Source: Hymenochaete sp. R1
Lineage: Eukaryota > Basidiomycota > Agaricomycetes > Hymenochaetales > Hymenochaetaceae
Direction of reading: 5' to 3'
Length of the DNA stretch: 64,000 bases
NCBI GenBank assembly: GCA_019400425.1
Contig: JAFREE010000066.1
Span: forward strand, 1 to 64,000
The notes under the pieces were generated by a model. The model saw nothing but the letters and a program-made list of their open reading frames with translations. It was not told the origin of the DNA and ran no database searches. This document shows positions 1 through 11,420 of this stretch, piece by piece. The first letter of the stretch is position 1, and each line of letters opens with the position of its first letter. The position numbers and the translations under genes were made by a program.

Positions 1-93
1 CATATCTTGATGGTGCTGATATAATGCCATCAGTTGTCCTATCTTGATTACGTTATTATATGCCTTCCTACGCTCTTGTAATTCAATTCCTAA

Positions 94-1098
94 CAGGATA
101 AGGTCAACTCAGTCGATTTCTCTCCGAACGGGTCACTCATCGCATCTGGATCGAACGATAATACAATACAATTTTGGGATGCCGAAACAGGCAGTACTAT
201 AGGAGATCCTCTAGTCGGGCACAATACTTGGGTCCACCGTGTCGCCTTTTCTCTAGATGGAAAACTCCTTGTGTCTGGAAGCTGGGATAGAACTGTTCGA
301 GTATGGGATGTGCAGACTCGCAAGCTTTCCTACAAGCCTTTTAGTGGGGATACGGGCACCGAATTATCTATTTTATTTTCACCTGATGGCAATTCCATCT
401 TCACAGGATCAAGTGACGGAATCATTCGAGCTTGGGATCCTCACAGATGTGTCTCAATTGGACAGCCGTTGCGTGGTCATACCCGGTGGGTCAATTGCCT
501 GGCAGTAGCGCACGATGGATCCCGAATCGTTTCTTGCAGTGATGATAGGACCGTTTGCATTTGGGATTCTCAGTCATTTTCATGGCAGTCAGAGATGAAT
601 TCGTGCGGATGCAATGTTCTGGGCCCTGAAGAGATCGTAGCAGACATTTCCAAAGATGGGTGGATACGGTCAAAGGATGGACATTTGCTTTTGTGGGTTC
701 CGGCACAGTATCGAAATGCAATGATAGACGAAAGCCTTTTCCGCATCTCGAAGAATGACAAGGATCGTCTTATTCAAGTCAAGTGGGATATTCTTTGTCA
801 TGGGACAAACTGGACCAGAATTTGGATGCCGAGCAGACCATCGTGATTGTTCAGAGTTTTCTCTTCGATTGATATTTCAATTTCTTCTCTTGCGTTACAT
901 TACTCACTTCTTTGATGCAGCTTGTTTATGAACTAGCTACTATTGAACACGCTTTGCCTTTACAATTGACACTTGTAAATACGTCACGCTATTCTTTTAT
1001 CAAATCGCTTTCGAATACATCCCACTATGAATGTATTTTGGTACCGATATTGAAAAAATTGACCCGACCGACATCCAAGATTATATAGTCAGCTATTC
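94..1098 (+). repeat. Left copy of a ~1-kb segmental duplication
   Basis: This block matches 10018-11014 almost colinearly, through the WD40 coding end and then about 250 bases of 3' flank. The flank includes a shared AT-rich stretch containing GGTACCGATATTGAAAAAAT. The match ends in both copies just after TATAGTCAGCTATTC. The inclusion of noncoding flank shows that this is a DNA-level duplication and not just a shared protein domain. Roughly nine bases in ten agree by eye; I have not computed the identity. Confidence 0.85.
97..846 (+). CDS. Partial WD40-repeat protein, 3' end of a second NLR-like gene
   Basis: An open frame runs from about position 97 to a stop at 846 and encodes the C-terminal WD40 blades of an NLR-type protein. 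Blade ends such as FWDAETGS, VWDVQTRK, AWDPHRC and IWDSQSFS are visible, followed by a roughly 80-residue tail. It aligns without gaps to the end of the complete NACHT/WD40 gene that stops at 10766, with scattered substitutions on both DNA and protein level. Upstream of 97 there is an in-frame TAA and an intron-like end (CTAACAG), so either an exon starts at 97 and the gene continues left of the window, or a truncated copy was inserted here. No NACHT or N-terminal part is present in the window. The frame is intact over about 250 codons, so decay is not advanced. Confidence 0.65.
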   Translation, partial: DKVNSVDFSPNGSLIASGSNDNTIQFWDAETGSTIGDPLVGHNTWVHRVAFSLDGKLLVSGSWDRTVRVWDVQTRKLSYKPFSGDTGTELSILFSPDGNSIFTGSSDGIIRAWDPHRCVSIGQPLRGHTRWVNCLAVAHDGSRIVSCSDDRTVCIWDSQSFSWQSEMNSCGCNVLGPEEIVADISKDGWIRSKDGHLLLWVPAQYRNAMIDESLFRISKNDKDRLIQVKWDILCHGTNWTRIWMPSRPS

Positions 1099-2440
1099 GA
1101 CATGCAACGTGATTCCGAACTCCATCCACCCATCCTTTTCTCGAAGTAACTGGCCGTCCTCAAAGTCATTGATCAAAGCCGTCCAAAACAATGTGACACG
1201 ACTCCATCTTAGTCAATTTTGAGCAACTCTTGGGTGCCATGAGGATGCATATAGACATCACATCTTAACGCCAAGTTCGTTAATGTAGAGCAAACGAAGC
1301 TGAGGCGGCAAACGTATGAGAAGTCAGAGTCAATATACTCCTTATCTGTCCGATGAGGAAGGCGGTGGACACAGCTTCCATGCTGAACGATGCATCGGGT
1401 GTGAGCCTGAAAAGGATCAAGGGAAGGGAGTAAGCACCATAGAGAGCGTACCGTGTTGGGAAAAGGAGCGACGGGGAAATGTATGTCCAGGAAAGGTCGA
1501 TTAGATGAAAAAAAAAGTAAATAGGAGATCGAGACAACTAATGCCCTCAACTTCCACTGGACGAGAATGGTGACAGCAGCAATAGATAACACAGGACTAA
1601 TTCAATGACCACTTGCATGGCTGACGGTATTTGCCCGCTGCCATGATTAACACTGTCAAAGAGAGGTGATGTAAGATGAGACTGCTGCACAAGCGATAGC
1701 TTCGAAGATGTTGTCTCACCTTTTTCCTATATTCCAGATCGTGCATCGCATGACCGAGCGGTTGGGCATAGGGAAAAGGTGAGGTGTGAAACGAAAGGAA
1801 GAAATGGAGGGGAGTGAATTCGAATGTGGTTTGCAGCGGTACCATCTTTTATAGCTTGTCCTTGTCATTACCGAAGTTCGCTATCAGCAGCTGATGACAG
1901 CTTTCATTGAGCAACAGTATATACATACTTGATGAGGATTTCAAACATGAGCACCGCTTGCCCAAATGGCTGACGTGCTTGCCTGTCGCAGTGTCGTATC
2001 ACTTGTCTGTGTCAAGGATGAGTTCGTCGCCGGCATGCGCGACAGCGCCAGGGTGAGCCACCTCTCGTTTCCGCGCCCGTTCAAGAGCAAGTATGTGAGT
2101 TACAAAGTTCGAGGTAGAGTTGATTGTGGAGACATATGGGTTTGGCTGGCGCTGTCTAGGAACATGTACTAGCGTTAGAAAGCATTGACGTTGTTGATGA
2201 AGGAGGTGAGAGCCGGACCGAAGTGTGCTGGATGATCGACATTTGAGATCCACCAAAAGTAGTCAAAGAGCTTTTCTTTTCAATCCCGAGTCTTTCCTTC
2301 AGGCTTCAACGTCCTTCGCCCAAACCTAAAGCTTTGAGTAACCCACCGTATATAGCTCCATTCATCCGACTCACCTGGTTTCTTTCTCAGCGTAACAGAT
2401 CCCGCCAAAGCCACACTCCTCGACCCTCTTTGCAAGTGTA
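1099..2440. other. Intergenic stretch, no supported gene
   Basis: Only short open frames without recognisable domains occur here. A TATAAAAG motif on the minus strand near 1850, followed by CT-rich sequence and a short frame, could mark a small minus-strand transcript, but no coherent protein emerges when plausible introns are removed. Confidence 0.4.
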
Positions 2441-2442
2441 TA

Positions 2443-3137
2443 CAGTGTAAGGACAGGCAAATGAACACGGACAGGCAAATGAACACCTGCTCTAGCACAC
2501 CCCCAAAAAATTGTAAAATCACCAAAATATTTATGGAAGCTACCTTAGTATTTAGCAAGATTCTCACAATATTTCGAGACGAATGAGTTATAACTGTGTA
2601 TTGTGGAGACTCTCGAAGGTGAAAAATGTGCTTTCTGAGCTTAACTTGCACTTTTTGGAAGCTCATCCAGAGCTCAATTTTCTATCTTTCGGCGTAAAAT
2701 AAGAACATTCTGAGATATTACAGTCATAAAATTTAGCTGATTTTTTTCTGAAGATAGTTGATCAGAAATGTTTGTAGAAATGAGCATATAACTTGAAAAC
2801 AGAGGAGAAGGGCAGGTGTTCATCCCTCTCGCGCGCCCTTGCAGATATCCCATGGTCGGGAAACACCTCTGACTTCCTCTGATATCTTCCTATTTTGGTA
2901 AATGATCTGCACTTGGACGCGCGTCTGAGTGTTCATTTCCCTGTCCGTTTGTTCAAAAGCACCTACTTCCTTGCCCTTTAAATAAGTCACTCAGATGTGC
3001 GTCTTTCACTCTCCAATTTTTATATGTTGAGTATGTTACTCTAAAGCGTTTTTTGGAAAGTTTGAGCCGAAACGAATCACAGGGTTTTGCGCTATCGTAG
3101 TGTGAAAAGTGGTGTTCATTTGTGTGTCCTTACACTG
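2443..3137. mobile_element. Non-autonomous inverted-repeat transposon (MITE, Tc1/mariner-like)
   Basis: The left end begins CAGTGTAAGGACA at 2443. The right end, read on the opposite strand, begins with the same bases from 3137 inward. The terminal inverted repeats agree at 24 of 26 positions. The dinucleotide TA flanks both ends (2441-2442 and 3138-3139), as expected for a TA target-site duplication. The 695-bp interior holds no transposase frame. An 18-bp subterminal motif is duplicated in tandem at the left end and recurs inverted near 2929-2946. CAGT termini with TA duplications are typical of Tc1/mariner elements; the family assignment is inference from the ends only. Confidence 0.75.
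2451..2486. repeat. Perfect 18-bp tandem duplication at the MITE left end
   Basis: The unit GGACAGGCAAATGAACAC occurs twice head to tail (2451-2468 and 2469-2486). The first copy is part of the terminal inverted repeat. An inverted copy with one mismatch lies at 2929-2946. Such subterminal repeats often serve as transposase binding sites. Confidence 0.85.
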
Positions 3138-3139
3138 TA

Positions 3140-5585
3140 AGTGTAATTTACTCACTTTCTTCAGGCATGGAAACGCAGTCGACGGTCTCACTTTATTTTT
3201 TATGGGTACTTCTACGCTTATGAAAGCGAGGACATCACTGTGCGAGTGCTGCTAGCCTATTCAATAAGACGCCTCCATCATGTGCTTGTCGCTGTGCTCG
3301 TCTGGAGGCAAACTCGTTCTTACGGGAACGTGAGATGGAATTCATTCGAAAACGACTTCCGTAGTTCCAAAATAGGATGACCATTGGCCAACGCAGGACC
3401 ACATCTACCGAAGATATTGCCCGTAAGCTTTGCGCGTTGAGTTTTGTGATGTCTTTGCGCTTCTGCCCGGGTATGGGATGCACAGCACAGAACGGTTGGT
3501 TTCCTATGGACCGAAATTGTGTTTGGATGAGTGCAACGCCCTCAGACTGTATGGAATCGGGCGGGTGTCCCTCGATGATAGATGACGGACTGGTCGAGGA
3601 AATGAGGGAAAGGACAATCCGCTTGTGAGTTCCAGCAAAATGTCGAAAGGCATTAATGGTCGTCCATGGTTCAATGTGGGAGTTTATCTGGTCACTGTGG
3701 GCACATGTTTGTCTTTGATCATGATTAGTAGACGCATATGGAATCTTTAAAACGATCTCGTTGCTTATGACAGGAATACCCGTTTATTTCATTTGTGTGA
3801 GCCGTCATCGGTGATCGTACGCTATTCGAGCGACAAACTCCTCTGTTCAAGGATGCCAAACGATACTTCCAACCACAGCGGGTTAATAAGAACGTACCAG
3901 CTCACCCTCTAATCCTCATCATTTCGCTCTTTTGGACTTGACCTGATCATAGGCTAGAGACACCAAACTTATCCCTCTGCGCTGACTTCCCATCTTCAGC
4001 CTCATTGCGCACCAACAGGCGACAAAATGCACCCTATCGACAATCTATTTGCCACTTCCCTGTGCATTGGCGCTGTGAAGACCTCCAAAATCGGTGTGGA
4101 CTGAATGACTCATCCTTCAAACTCAGCGCTAAGCATTGTAGATGGCTCAGGCTATGTTGGACGCGAGCTTGATGACGGTTGAGTGAGTGGGTCCGGTTTG
4201 AGGTGCGTACACGATAATGAAATTAGTGCGTCAGAAGTGGTTCAAATCAGAATGCATTGAGATTTCTGACGGATGAAAATGTTCTACTTTACGTGAAAGG
4301 GCAACCAAAAGAGCTGACGCAAGTAACATGTAAGATCCAAAAGTAACGCACACGTTCTTGCCCATCAGGTAGAATAGCGAGAACGTGAGCGTCAGACGTT
4401 GCACCGAAGATGGAGGAAGAGCTGTATAGAGAGAAGCCTACAAATGAAAAAGGGACTGAAAATGGCGCGAGAAGAGTAAGGCAGACATACCATTACATTC
4501 ACAAAGGTCTCATCAATAGCTATAAAGTGAGCTTGTAGCACCTTATTGCAACGCCCATCTCTCATCTCGTTCCTCGCTTGTACATTTTGTTGTTGCTGTC
4601 CTTCCTAAGTCGCCCCCATCAAGTACTATCACGTTGAAAATGACGGGAACTGCCCGAGTATATCCCACTAAAGGCTGCTTCTGCTCCCAAAGAACGTAAA
4701 GAAATACTGAGTCGTCAGTTTGTAGTGAAGAGATCATGTTGCTGAGTCCAAAGAGAAGGGTGATGTGAATGGAGAAAGGGAAAGAGAGGCACGGAAAGTT
4801 TGACGCGCGTAGATATGGCTAGCTCCGAGTTTATCGGGGATGGATCATCTTCTTTGATTTCAACCATCATCATCCACTCGAACTCTTTACTTACTCGACT
4901 GAGTGACTCCTCACACTTCATATTTCTCGCATTAGCACACAATGCACCACTCGGATCACCATCCGTTCCAGCTTCTACTTGGGGGTGCTCGTCACATGAA
5001 ACGAATGAATGCGAATGCCACGGTCTTCGCCCATGCAGACACGCATGTTCAGTCTCAATCAATCATGCGCCGCATACACCAGGAAGGACAATACCGCCAC
5101 ATTACAATGATCCATGAGGATGGACTCGTTGTGCTCGTCTTCTGTTCATTGTTGTCAAGGTTCACCACGCTCGTCCGCATTCTTTCCACTATCATTACTC
5201 AAGGCGGTGTCAATAGCTTCTCCGAATCCAACGACTACAGTACTCAAGGATACTCGCTGCACCCATTTTCTTCGAATTTTACACTCCTTCCTTGACTCTG
5301 AGGCCTCACGGATAAACCTTTGGTGGGGGTGCGACCAATTGGACCATTGACCGTTGACCCAGAGTTGAAGCAGTGCTCACGTCTTTTCTCCACTTCAACA
5401 CCTACGGCGCCTACAACTAAGTTCAGCATTACATCAACTTGAATGGAAGGAACGGGGCTGAACATGAGGACCCAGTCAGCAGACATCATTGCTTCCTCGT
5501 TGCTGTAGACGCCTATATCCATTAACTGGCTGGAGCTCGCTCGCAATGCCCTATTCCCCCATCGTCCTCTCTTTCACCTACCACT
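3140..5585. other. Gene-poor 2.4-kb stretch
   Basis: No recognisable protein domain could be read in any frame, even allowing for short introns. Several open frames of 60-115 codons occur on both strands, but they overlap one another and lack family signals. The last few hundred bases are the 5' region of the NLR gene starting at 5586. Confidence 0.4.
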
Positions 5586-8500
5586 ATGACCACCGTCCAA
5601 GAGGACCCCACCCAGCGTCCTCGGTGAGTAACTATCTCATTGTTTGCAGCCTATGCATCTTACCTCGCCTAGATTTGTCGAAGTAACTCAGGTTCTTGTG
5701 AAAGATCTTCAGCGGCCAACCAAATTCCGCATCGTTCTCCGACATCACACGGGTGCTGAAGAGACTGTCGAGAGCGCCAACAGGTCAAATGAGGCAATTC
5801 TTAACCTTAAGACGTATATTTTTCTCACCTCCAAACTGTGTCACTTCTTGTCCTTAACATCATTCATAGAATTCTGGACTTGCACTCGCCTGCATCGATC
5901 CAGTTCTTCCGCTATGATCGTTGGTGGTCCCGATTCTTCGGAGTGAGAAGCACACCTTGGTTAGAGTTTCAAGTCGAAGATAACAGGACTGGGTGTTACG
6001 AGCTGGAAGATATGCAAGGTGGGGTTATGTTCCATGATTTCTGATCTGCTACCGCTAACAGTGTCCGACAGCACACGACTTGTGTGTGAAGCTCAAATTC
6101 GGCGAAAAGAAGACCGTGAGTATAGGAAAAAACGTTTAGGGAGTATGCAACCGCTGATCGCCCTCTTTTCACAGGCTTCTTCCGTGGCTAGTTACCGTCT
6201 TAAACAAGCAACTGAAGCCCTTGAACCCAACGAAGGCATGATGCGTAAGTTGGATAAGGGAATGCAGAGTTTGAAATTAGTGATGGATATCGGGTCAGAA
6301 ATATCAGAGGTGACGATCCTCATTCTTCTTGCACTCCTTCTGAGGGAACTGATGATCTGTCTCCCTCAAAGTTGAATGACGAAGCCAAAGTCGTAGTTTC
6401 TATCATACGTTTAATGTTCAACGTACGTCTTTCTTACTGTACTGCAACGCACTCTCTCATCTTCGGTCAGCGCATCAATAATATCCCAAGGGAATACGAC
6501 CGGGTCAGTAGAAGCATCTTGGACCTCGTGGACGAGCTGGGGCGATGCTCTGTGGCTGGCACAGTCTTCAAGACTGACATTGTTCGGAAAGCTCTGAACG
6601 ATCTGATCGAATTGGTTATCAAAGCTGCGCACGAAATCGCAATCTACTACTCTAGATCCAAGAAGCGTGAGTAATATATTCATTCATTTCATCTTGTATC
6701 TAACCTTCTCTTTTAAGGACTCGCTTTCAGGATATTCCTTTCCCCACGAACGACTGAGATGGATGATCTCGAAAATGACCTTAAGAAGCAAAAGGAAGCG
6801 ATACGAAATGCTTTCTTCGTTGACATTCGGGATGGTGTCAATGAGCTCCAACGTAATGACGTTGAAATTATGGGGCGCGTGAGCAATATGGATGCACGCC
6901 AGAATGCCAAGGAGGACCGGGAGCTTCTCCACTCTATCTGCCCGCCGAATGAAAGTCTGTTTTCCGGAAAGCAGGAGTGTTTGGATGGTACGCGGCAGAA
7001 GGTGCTAGCCGAGATCAAGCAATGGGCGAAGAATGATGGCTCAAGAACGGCGAAACTGTTCTGGCTCTTCGGTGTTGCGGGTTGCGGGAAAAGCACGATA
7101 GCTGCTTCCGCATCTCATGCATTTGGGAATGATTTAGCAGGCTCGTACTTTTGCAAACGAGATCAAGACGAAAGGAGGAATCCCGTTCGCCTGATTTGGT
7201 CCGTAGCCTTTCACCTCGCCAAGAAAGTCCCTGTATTCAAGGTAGCTCTCTTGAAAGCACTCGACGAGCCTGATATTTTCGTCAACAAGGACCTGCACAC
7301 TCAGTTCGATCGTCTCTTGCGAAAGCCTTTACAGGCCATGGATCATTCTACCGTATCCTCTTCGGTTATATTCGTAGCCGATGCGTTAGACGAATGCGAT
7401 GATGCCACTCAGGTAGCGAAGCTTTTGGCGGAGCTTATCGATCTTGCACCTTGGCTTTTAATCTTCCTCACCAGTCGCAACCTCGAAGATATCCGTCATC
7501 CGTTAGAGAAGCTAGGAGAACGAATGTCGAAGCGAGATCTCTTCGATTTCGATGCCAAGGATGACATCCGTCGATACATCGAGACAGAGCTTTCGAAGAG
7601 AGAGCGCCTGGCTGATATCCAGACATCAGTGAGAGCGGATATGATTGATCGACTTGTAAACAAGTCTCAAGGTCTCTTTATCTGGATGTATACGGTCGTA
7701 CAGTTTGTCATTGACGCCGAGGTTGAGAAGCTCAACGTTTTGGAAGCCGTACTTCTCTCCAAAGATGCCGGAGGCTCCGAGGGCGCACTTGATGGTATGT
7801 ATCGCATCGTGCTCGAGCACGCGGCCGGGAAAACAAAGACCAGAAAAGATATTGTCCGTTTCATCATTGGTTTCATCCTTGTCACGTCATCCAATGCATT
7901 CCTCACAATGGATGCCCTTCATGCATTTCTCCCTTCATCCTTTTCCCTAACCAAGTCGGAATTTCGAACGATCTTCAACAAGCTACTCCCAGTACTCACT
8001 CTAGACAAAGATGGCCTCGTCCGCGTCTACCATATCTCCTTCCTTGATTTCTCGTCAAACAAAGATCGCTGCAAGAATTTCTTCATGGACCTGCTCAAGC
8101 TGCATACGGTCATGGCCTTTGGATGCTTCGAGATCATGAATACAGGAACCCGTAATGCGAAACGTCAGAAGATCGTCCCTTCTGGTCTCAAATTCAACAT
8201 CTGCAAACTCGAGTCGTCGGATGTTCCAAACAGTGAGGTGAAGGATCTCGACGAGCGAATTGCAACGAATATCTCCGCGGAACTTCGTTACAGCTGCTTC
8301 TATTGGCTGGATCATTTTTTGTCAGCTTCTTCAGGGGACCACGACCCGCACTTGCTCGACATGGTTCATCAACTACTGTGTAGCACGCGTGCACTCTTTT
8401 GGCTTGAGGCCATGAGCCTTTTTGATTCTCTACACACGGCGAGATCAATTCTTGGTCAGTTACTGTCGAATTCCAAGGTATGGCACTTTTATAAAAAGTC

Positions 8501-10766
8501 AGGACTCGATTTTAATACTGTTTCTCAGGTCAATAGGACAGTAGCTACCGATGCATCCAGACTGAGTCTGTTTCTAGACCGGTCCTTCATTCCCATTTCT
8601 ATCAGTGCCCCGCATCTGTATATTTCAACTTTGGCATGGCTTCCCGAAAGTTCGAAACTGTGGGAGGGATGGCAAGACGAATTTTGCCGCTCAAAGGTTC
8701 TTTCTCGATCCATTGACGAATCGTCACCATTTCTCCTCGAGATTAGCCCTCCGTCTGTCGTATATGCTTTCGCTATCTCTCCCGATGGAAAACACGTTGC
8801 TTCTGGATCAGATGAGGGTGACATTCATTTCTGGGATTTGCAGACAGGTGAACGAACAGGCGAAGAGATAAAGGCCCATAAAAATTATGTCAGTGCCCTT
8901 GCATTCTCACCTGATGGCAGTATTGTCGCGTCGGGTTCTTGGGACATCATTCGTTTATGGAACGCCAAGACGCACCTTCCTCACGGTGATCCATTGGCAG
9001 GTCATACAGAATATATCAACGATGCCGCATTTGCATCTCATGGCCGTATCTTGGCTTCCGCATCCAACGATAACACTATCAGACTCTGGGATATGACGAC
9101 ACGCACCTGCAACAAGGTGCTCAATGGTCACTTGTCCACGGTGCGGTCGGTGACATTCTCTCCTGACAATAAACGTATTGCATCTGCCGCCAATGACAGG
9201 ACAATTCGGATCTGGGATGTTGAGACTGGTGAACAAGTAGGAGAACCCCTCAGCGGACACGGAAGCCGTGTTTCTGCAGTTGCATACTCTCCGGATGGTT
9301 CTCGCATTGCCTCTGGATCATCAGATGAGACAGTTCGAGTTTGGAACACAGAATCAGGCGAACAAGTTGGCGAACCTCTTACCGTCGATTCTATAGTCAA
9401 TTCCGTAGCATTCTCACCAGATGGAAAATACCTCGCATCGGGAAGTGATGATTCTATCTGTCTATGGGACAGTTCGTCGTTCTCATTGGTAGCACGTTAT
9501 GACTTCTGTGCTTACCAAATAGCATTCTTTCCCGATGGCACCAGGCTCATCACCAGGGATTACTCTTCTATCAAAGTGATAGACATTCGTCAAGAGTCGT
9601 TTGCTCGACAAGTACATCCTGGACACTCCAAGCTAGTTCTGTGCGTATGGATTTCACCCGACGATTCCCTCATCATGTCCATTTGCAGAGGCGGAATCCT
9701 TCAGACATGGGATGCTCGAACAGGTGCTCACGTGCGGAAGCTTGAGCTGGCCCATCCAAACGGTGTCGATGCTGCTTCTATTTCTCCTGACGGTAAACGT
9801 GTCGCAACCGGAGACGAAGAAGGCTATCTTCGTATTTGGGATGGGGAAACAGGTGGATTTTTGCTTGGTCCCCTGGAGGTTCATAGTGAATGGATCAATT
9901 GTTGTGCTTTCTCAAAGGATGGGACGAAGCTGGCTACTGGATCGAATGACGCATCGGTGAAGATTTGGAATACGACGACTGGCATCTGTACAAGCGACTC
10001 ACTGCGAGGACACACGGATGAGGTCATCTCAGTCGCTTTCTCTCCAAACGGGTCACTCGTCGCATCTGGATCGAACGATAATACAATACGATTTTGGGAT
10101 GCCGAAACAGGCAGTGCTATAGGAGATCCTCTAGTCGGGCACAATGCTTGGGTCCGCAGCGTCACCTTTTCTCTAGATGGAAAACTCCTTGTGTCTGGAA
10201 GTGATAATAGAACTGTGCGAGTATGGGATGTGCAGACTCGCAAGCTTTCCTACAAGCCTCTCAGTGGGGATACGGGCACCGAATTATCTGTTTTATTTTC
10301 ACCTGATGGCAATCCCATCTTCACGGGATCATTTGACGGAACCATTCGAGCTTGGGATCCTCACAGGGATGTCTCGATTGGACTGCCGTTGCGTGGTCAT
10401 ACCCAGTGGGTCAATTGCCTGGCAGTATCACACGATGGATCCCGAATTGTTTCTGGCAGTTGGGATGGGACTATTTGCATATGGGATTCCCAGTCATTTT
10501 CATGGCAGCCAGGAGTGAATTCGTGCGGATGCGAAGTTCTGGGCCCTGAAGAGATCCCTGAGAATATTTCTGAAGACGGGTGGGTTAAATCGAAGGAGGG
10601 ACGTCTGATTTTTTGGGTGCCTGTGCAGTATCGAAACGCAATGACAAACGAATGCCTTTTCTGCATGTCGAAGAAGGACGAAGACCATCCAATTCGAATC
10701 AAGTGGGATAAGCTGTACTTTGGAAGCGATTGGACAAAGGTTCGGGCGAGGGGTGGATCATCGTGA
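5586..10766 (+). CDS. NLR-type NACHT/WD40-repeat protein
   Basis: This is a STAND/NLR-like signalling protein. Fungal members are thought to sense non-self or damage and trigger defence or cell death. I read eight exons: 5586-5623, 5673-5783, 5870-6018, 6072-6115, 6175-6309, 6372-6422, 6471-6666 and 6718-10766, which join in frame to 1590 residues. Residues 1-120 are beta-rich and unassigned (a C2-like fold is possible), and about 120-290 are helical. The NACHT ATPase has Walker A GVAGCGKSTIA near residue 360 and an acidic Walker B (FVADALDECDD) near 455. About fourteen WD40 blades fill residues 918-1500, enough for two seven-bladed propellers; the seventh is degenerate (VIDIRQES). The repeats differ from one another, unlike high-identity fungal NLRs. 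Family is certain; ligand and N-terminal effector type are unknown. Confidence 0.9.
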
Positions 10767-11014
10767 TTGTTCAAATTTGTCTCTTAGATTGATATTTCAA
10801 TTTCTTCTCTTGCGTTACATAGTTCACTTCTTTGACGCAGCTCTTTTACGAATTGGCTACTGTTGGACACTCTTTGCCTTTACAATTGACACTTGTAAAT
10901 ACGTCACGCTATTCTTTTATTAAATCGCTTTCGAATACATCCCACTATGAATGTATTTTGGTACCGATATTGAAAAAATTGACCCAATACCCAAGATTAT
11001 ATAGTCAGCTATTC
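10018..11014 (+). repeat. Right copy of the ~1-kb segmental duplication
   Basis: This is the source-like copy within the complete NLR gene, covering its last WD40 blades, the stop codon and about 250 bases of 3' flank. It pairs with 94-1098. Small indels appear near the distal end (for example around 10987). Confidence 0.85.
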
Positions 11015-11040
11015 CTTTGACAAGATATCTCGGCCGCTAA

Positions 11041-11152
11041 GGCCTCTGAGGGTGGACCTTGGGCACTTCGCCGGCTGTGTGGGTGGACCTTTTGCAGATG
11101 CCTCCTTCCTTTTTAGGAAGGAGGAAAGTGGACCTTTGCAGATGCCTCTCTG
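11041..11152. repeat. Compound short repeats with a perfect hairpin
   Basis: GTGGACCTT occurs three times (from 11052, 11083 and 11128), twice followed by GCAGATGCCTC. Between the last two copies, at 11101-11124, a perfect palindrome has 10-base arms (CCTCCTTCCT and its complement) around a TTTT loop. The block starts and ends with CCTCTGAGG-like sequence. It lies just beyond the duplication end and about 270 bases upstream of MED21, so it may be an inserted element or part of that promoter. Confidence 0.6.
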
Positions 11153-11420
11153 AGGATATTCACTGGTCCTTAGCTGCGCTAGCGCTTCATTAATATTAAT
11201 AGTACTAGTACTAGTCTCTCTCTCTCTCTTCCAACCATCGATATCATCTCCTCGCGCTAACTTGAAATTGCTGGCATTTCCGCGTACTCACTCTTCACCA
11301 TTTTTCAACCTGCTACCATCACCCTCTTACATCTTCATCCTTTGGCCACACCAACGTCGTCAACGAGCATCGAGTGGAAAAGAATATCAGATTTGGAGGG
11401 CGCAAACGGGCCTACGAGCG

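Noticed and set aside
1209..1845. Two minus-strand frames downstream of a TATAAAAG motif
   Set aside because: They do not join through plausible introns into one protein and look like no known family; a noncoding or tiny transcript cannot be excluded.
6019..6375. Unspliced reading of the NLR region through 6116-6174
   Set aside because: The frame is open without splicing, but only splicing at 6018/6072 and 6115/6175 keeps all upstream exons in frame and gives a good donor and acceptor.
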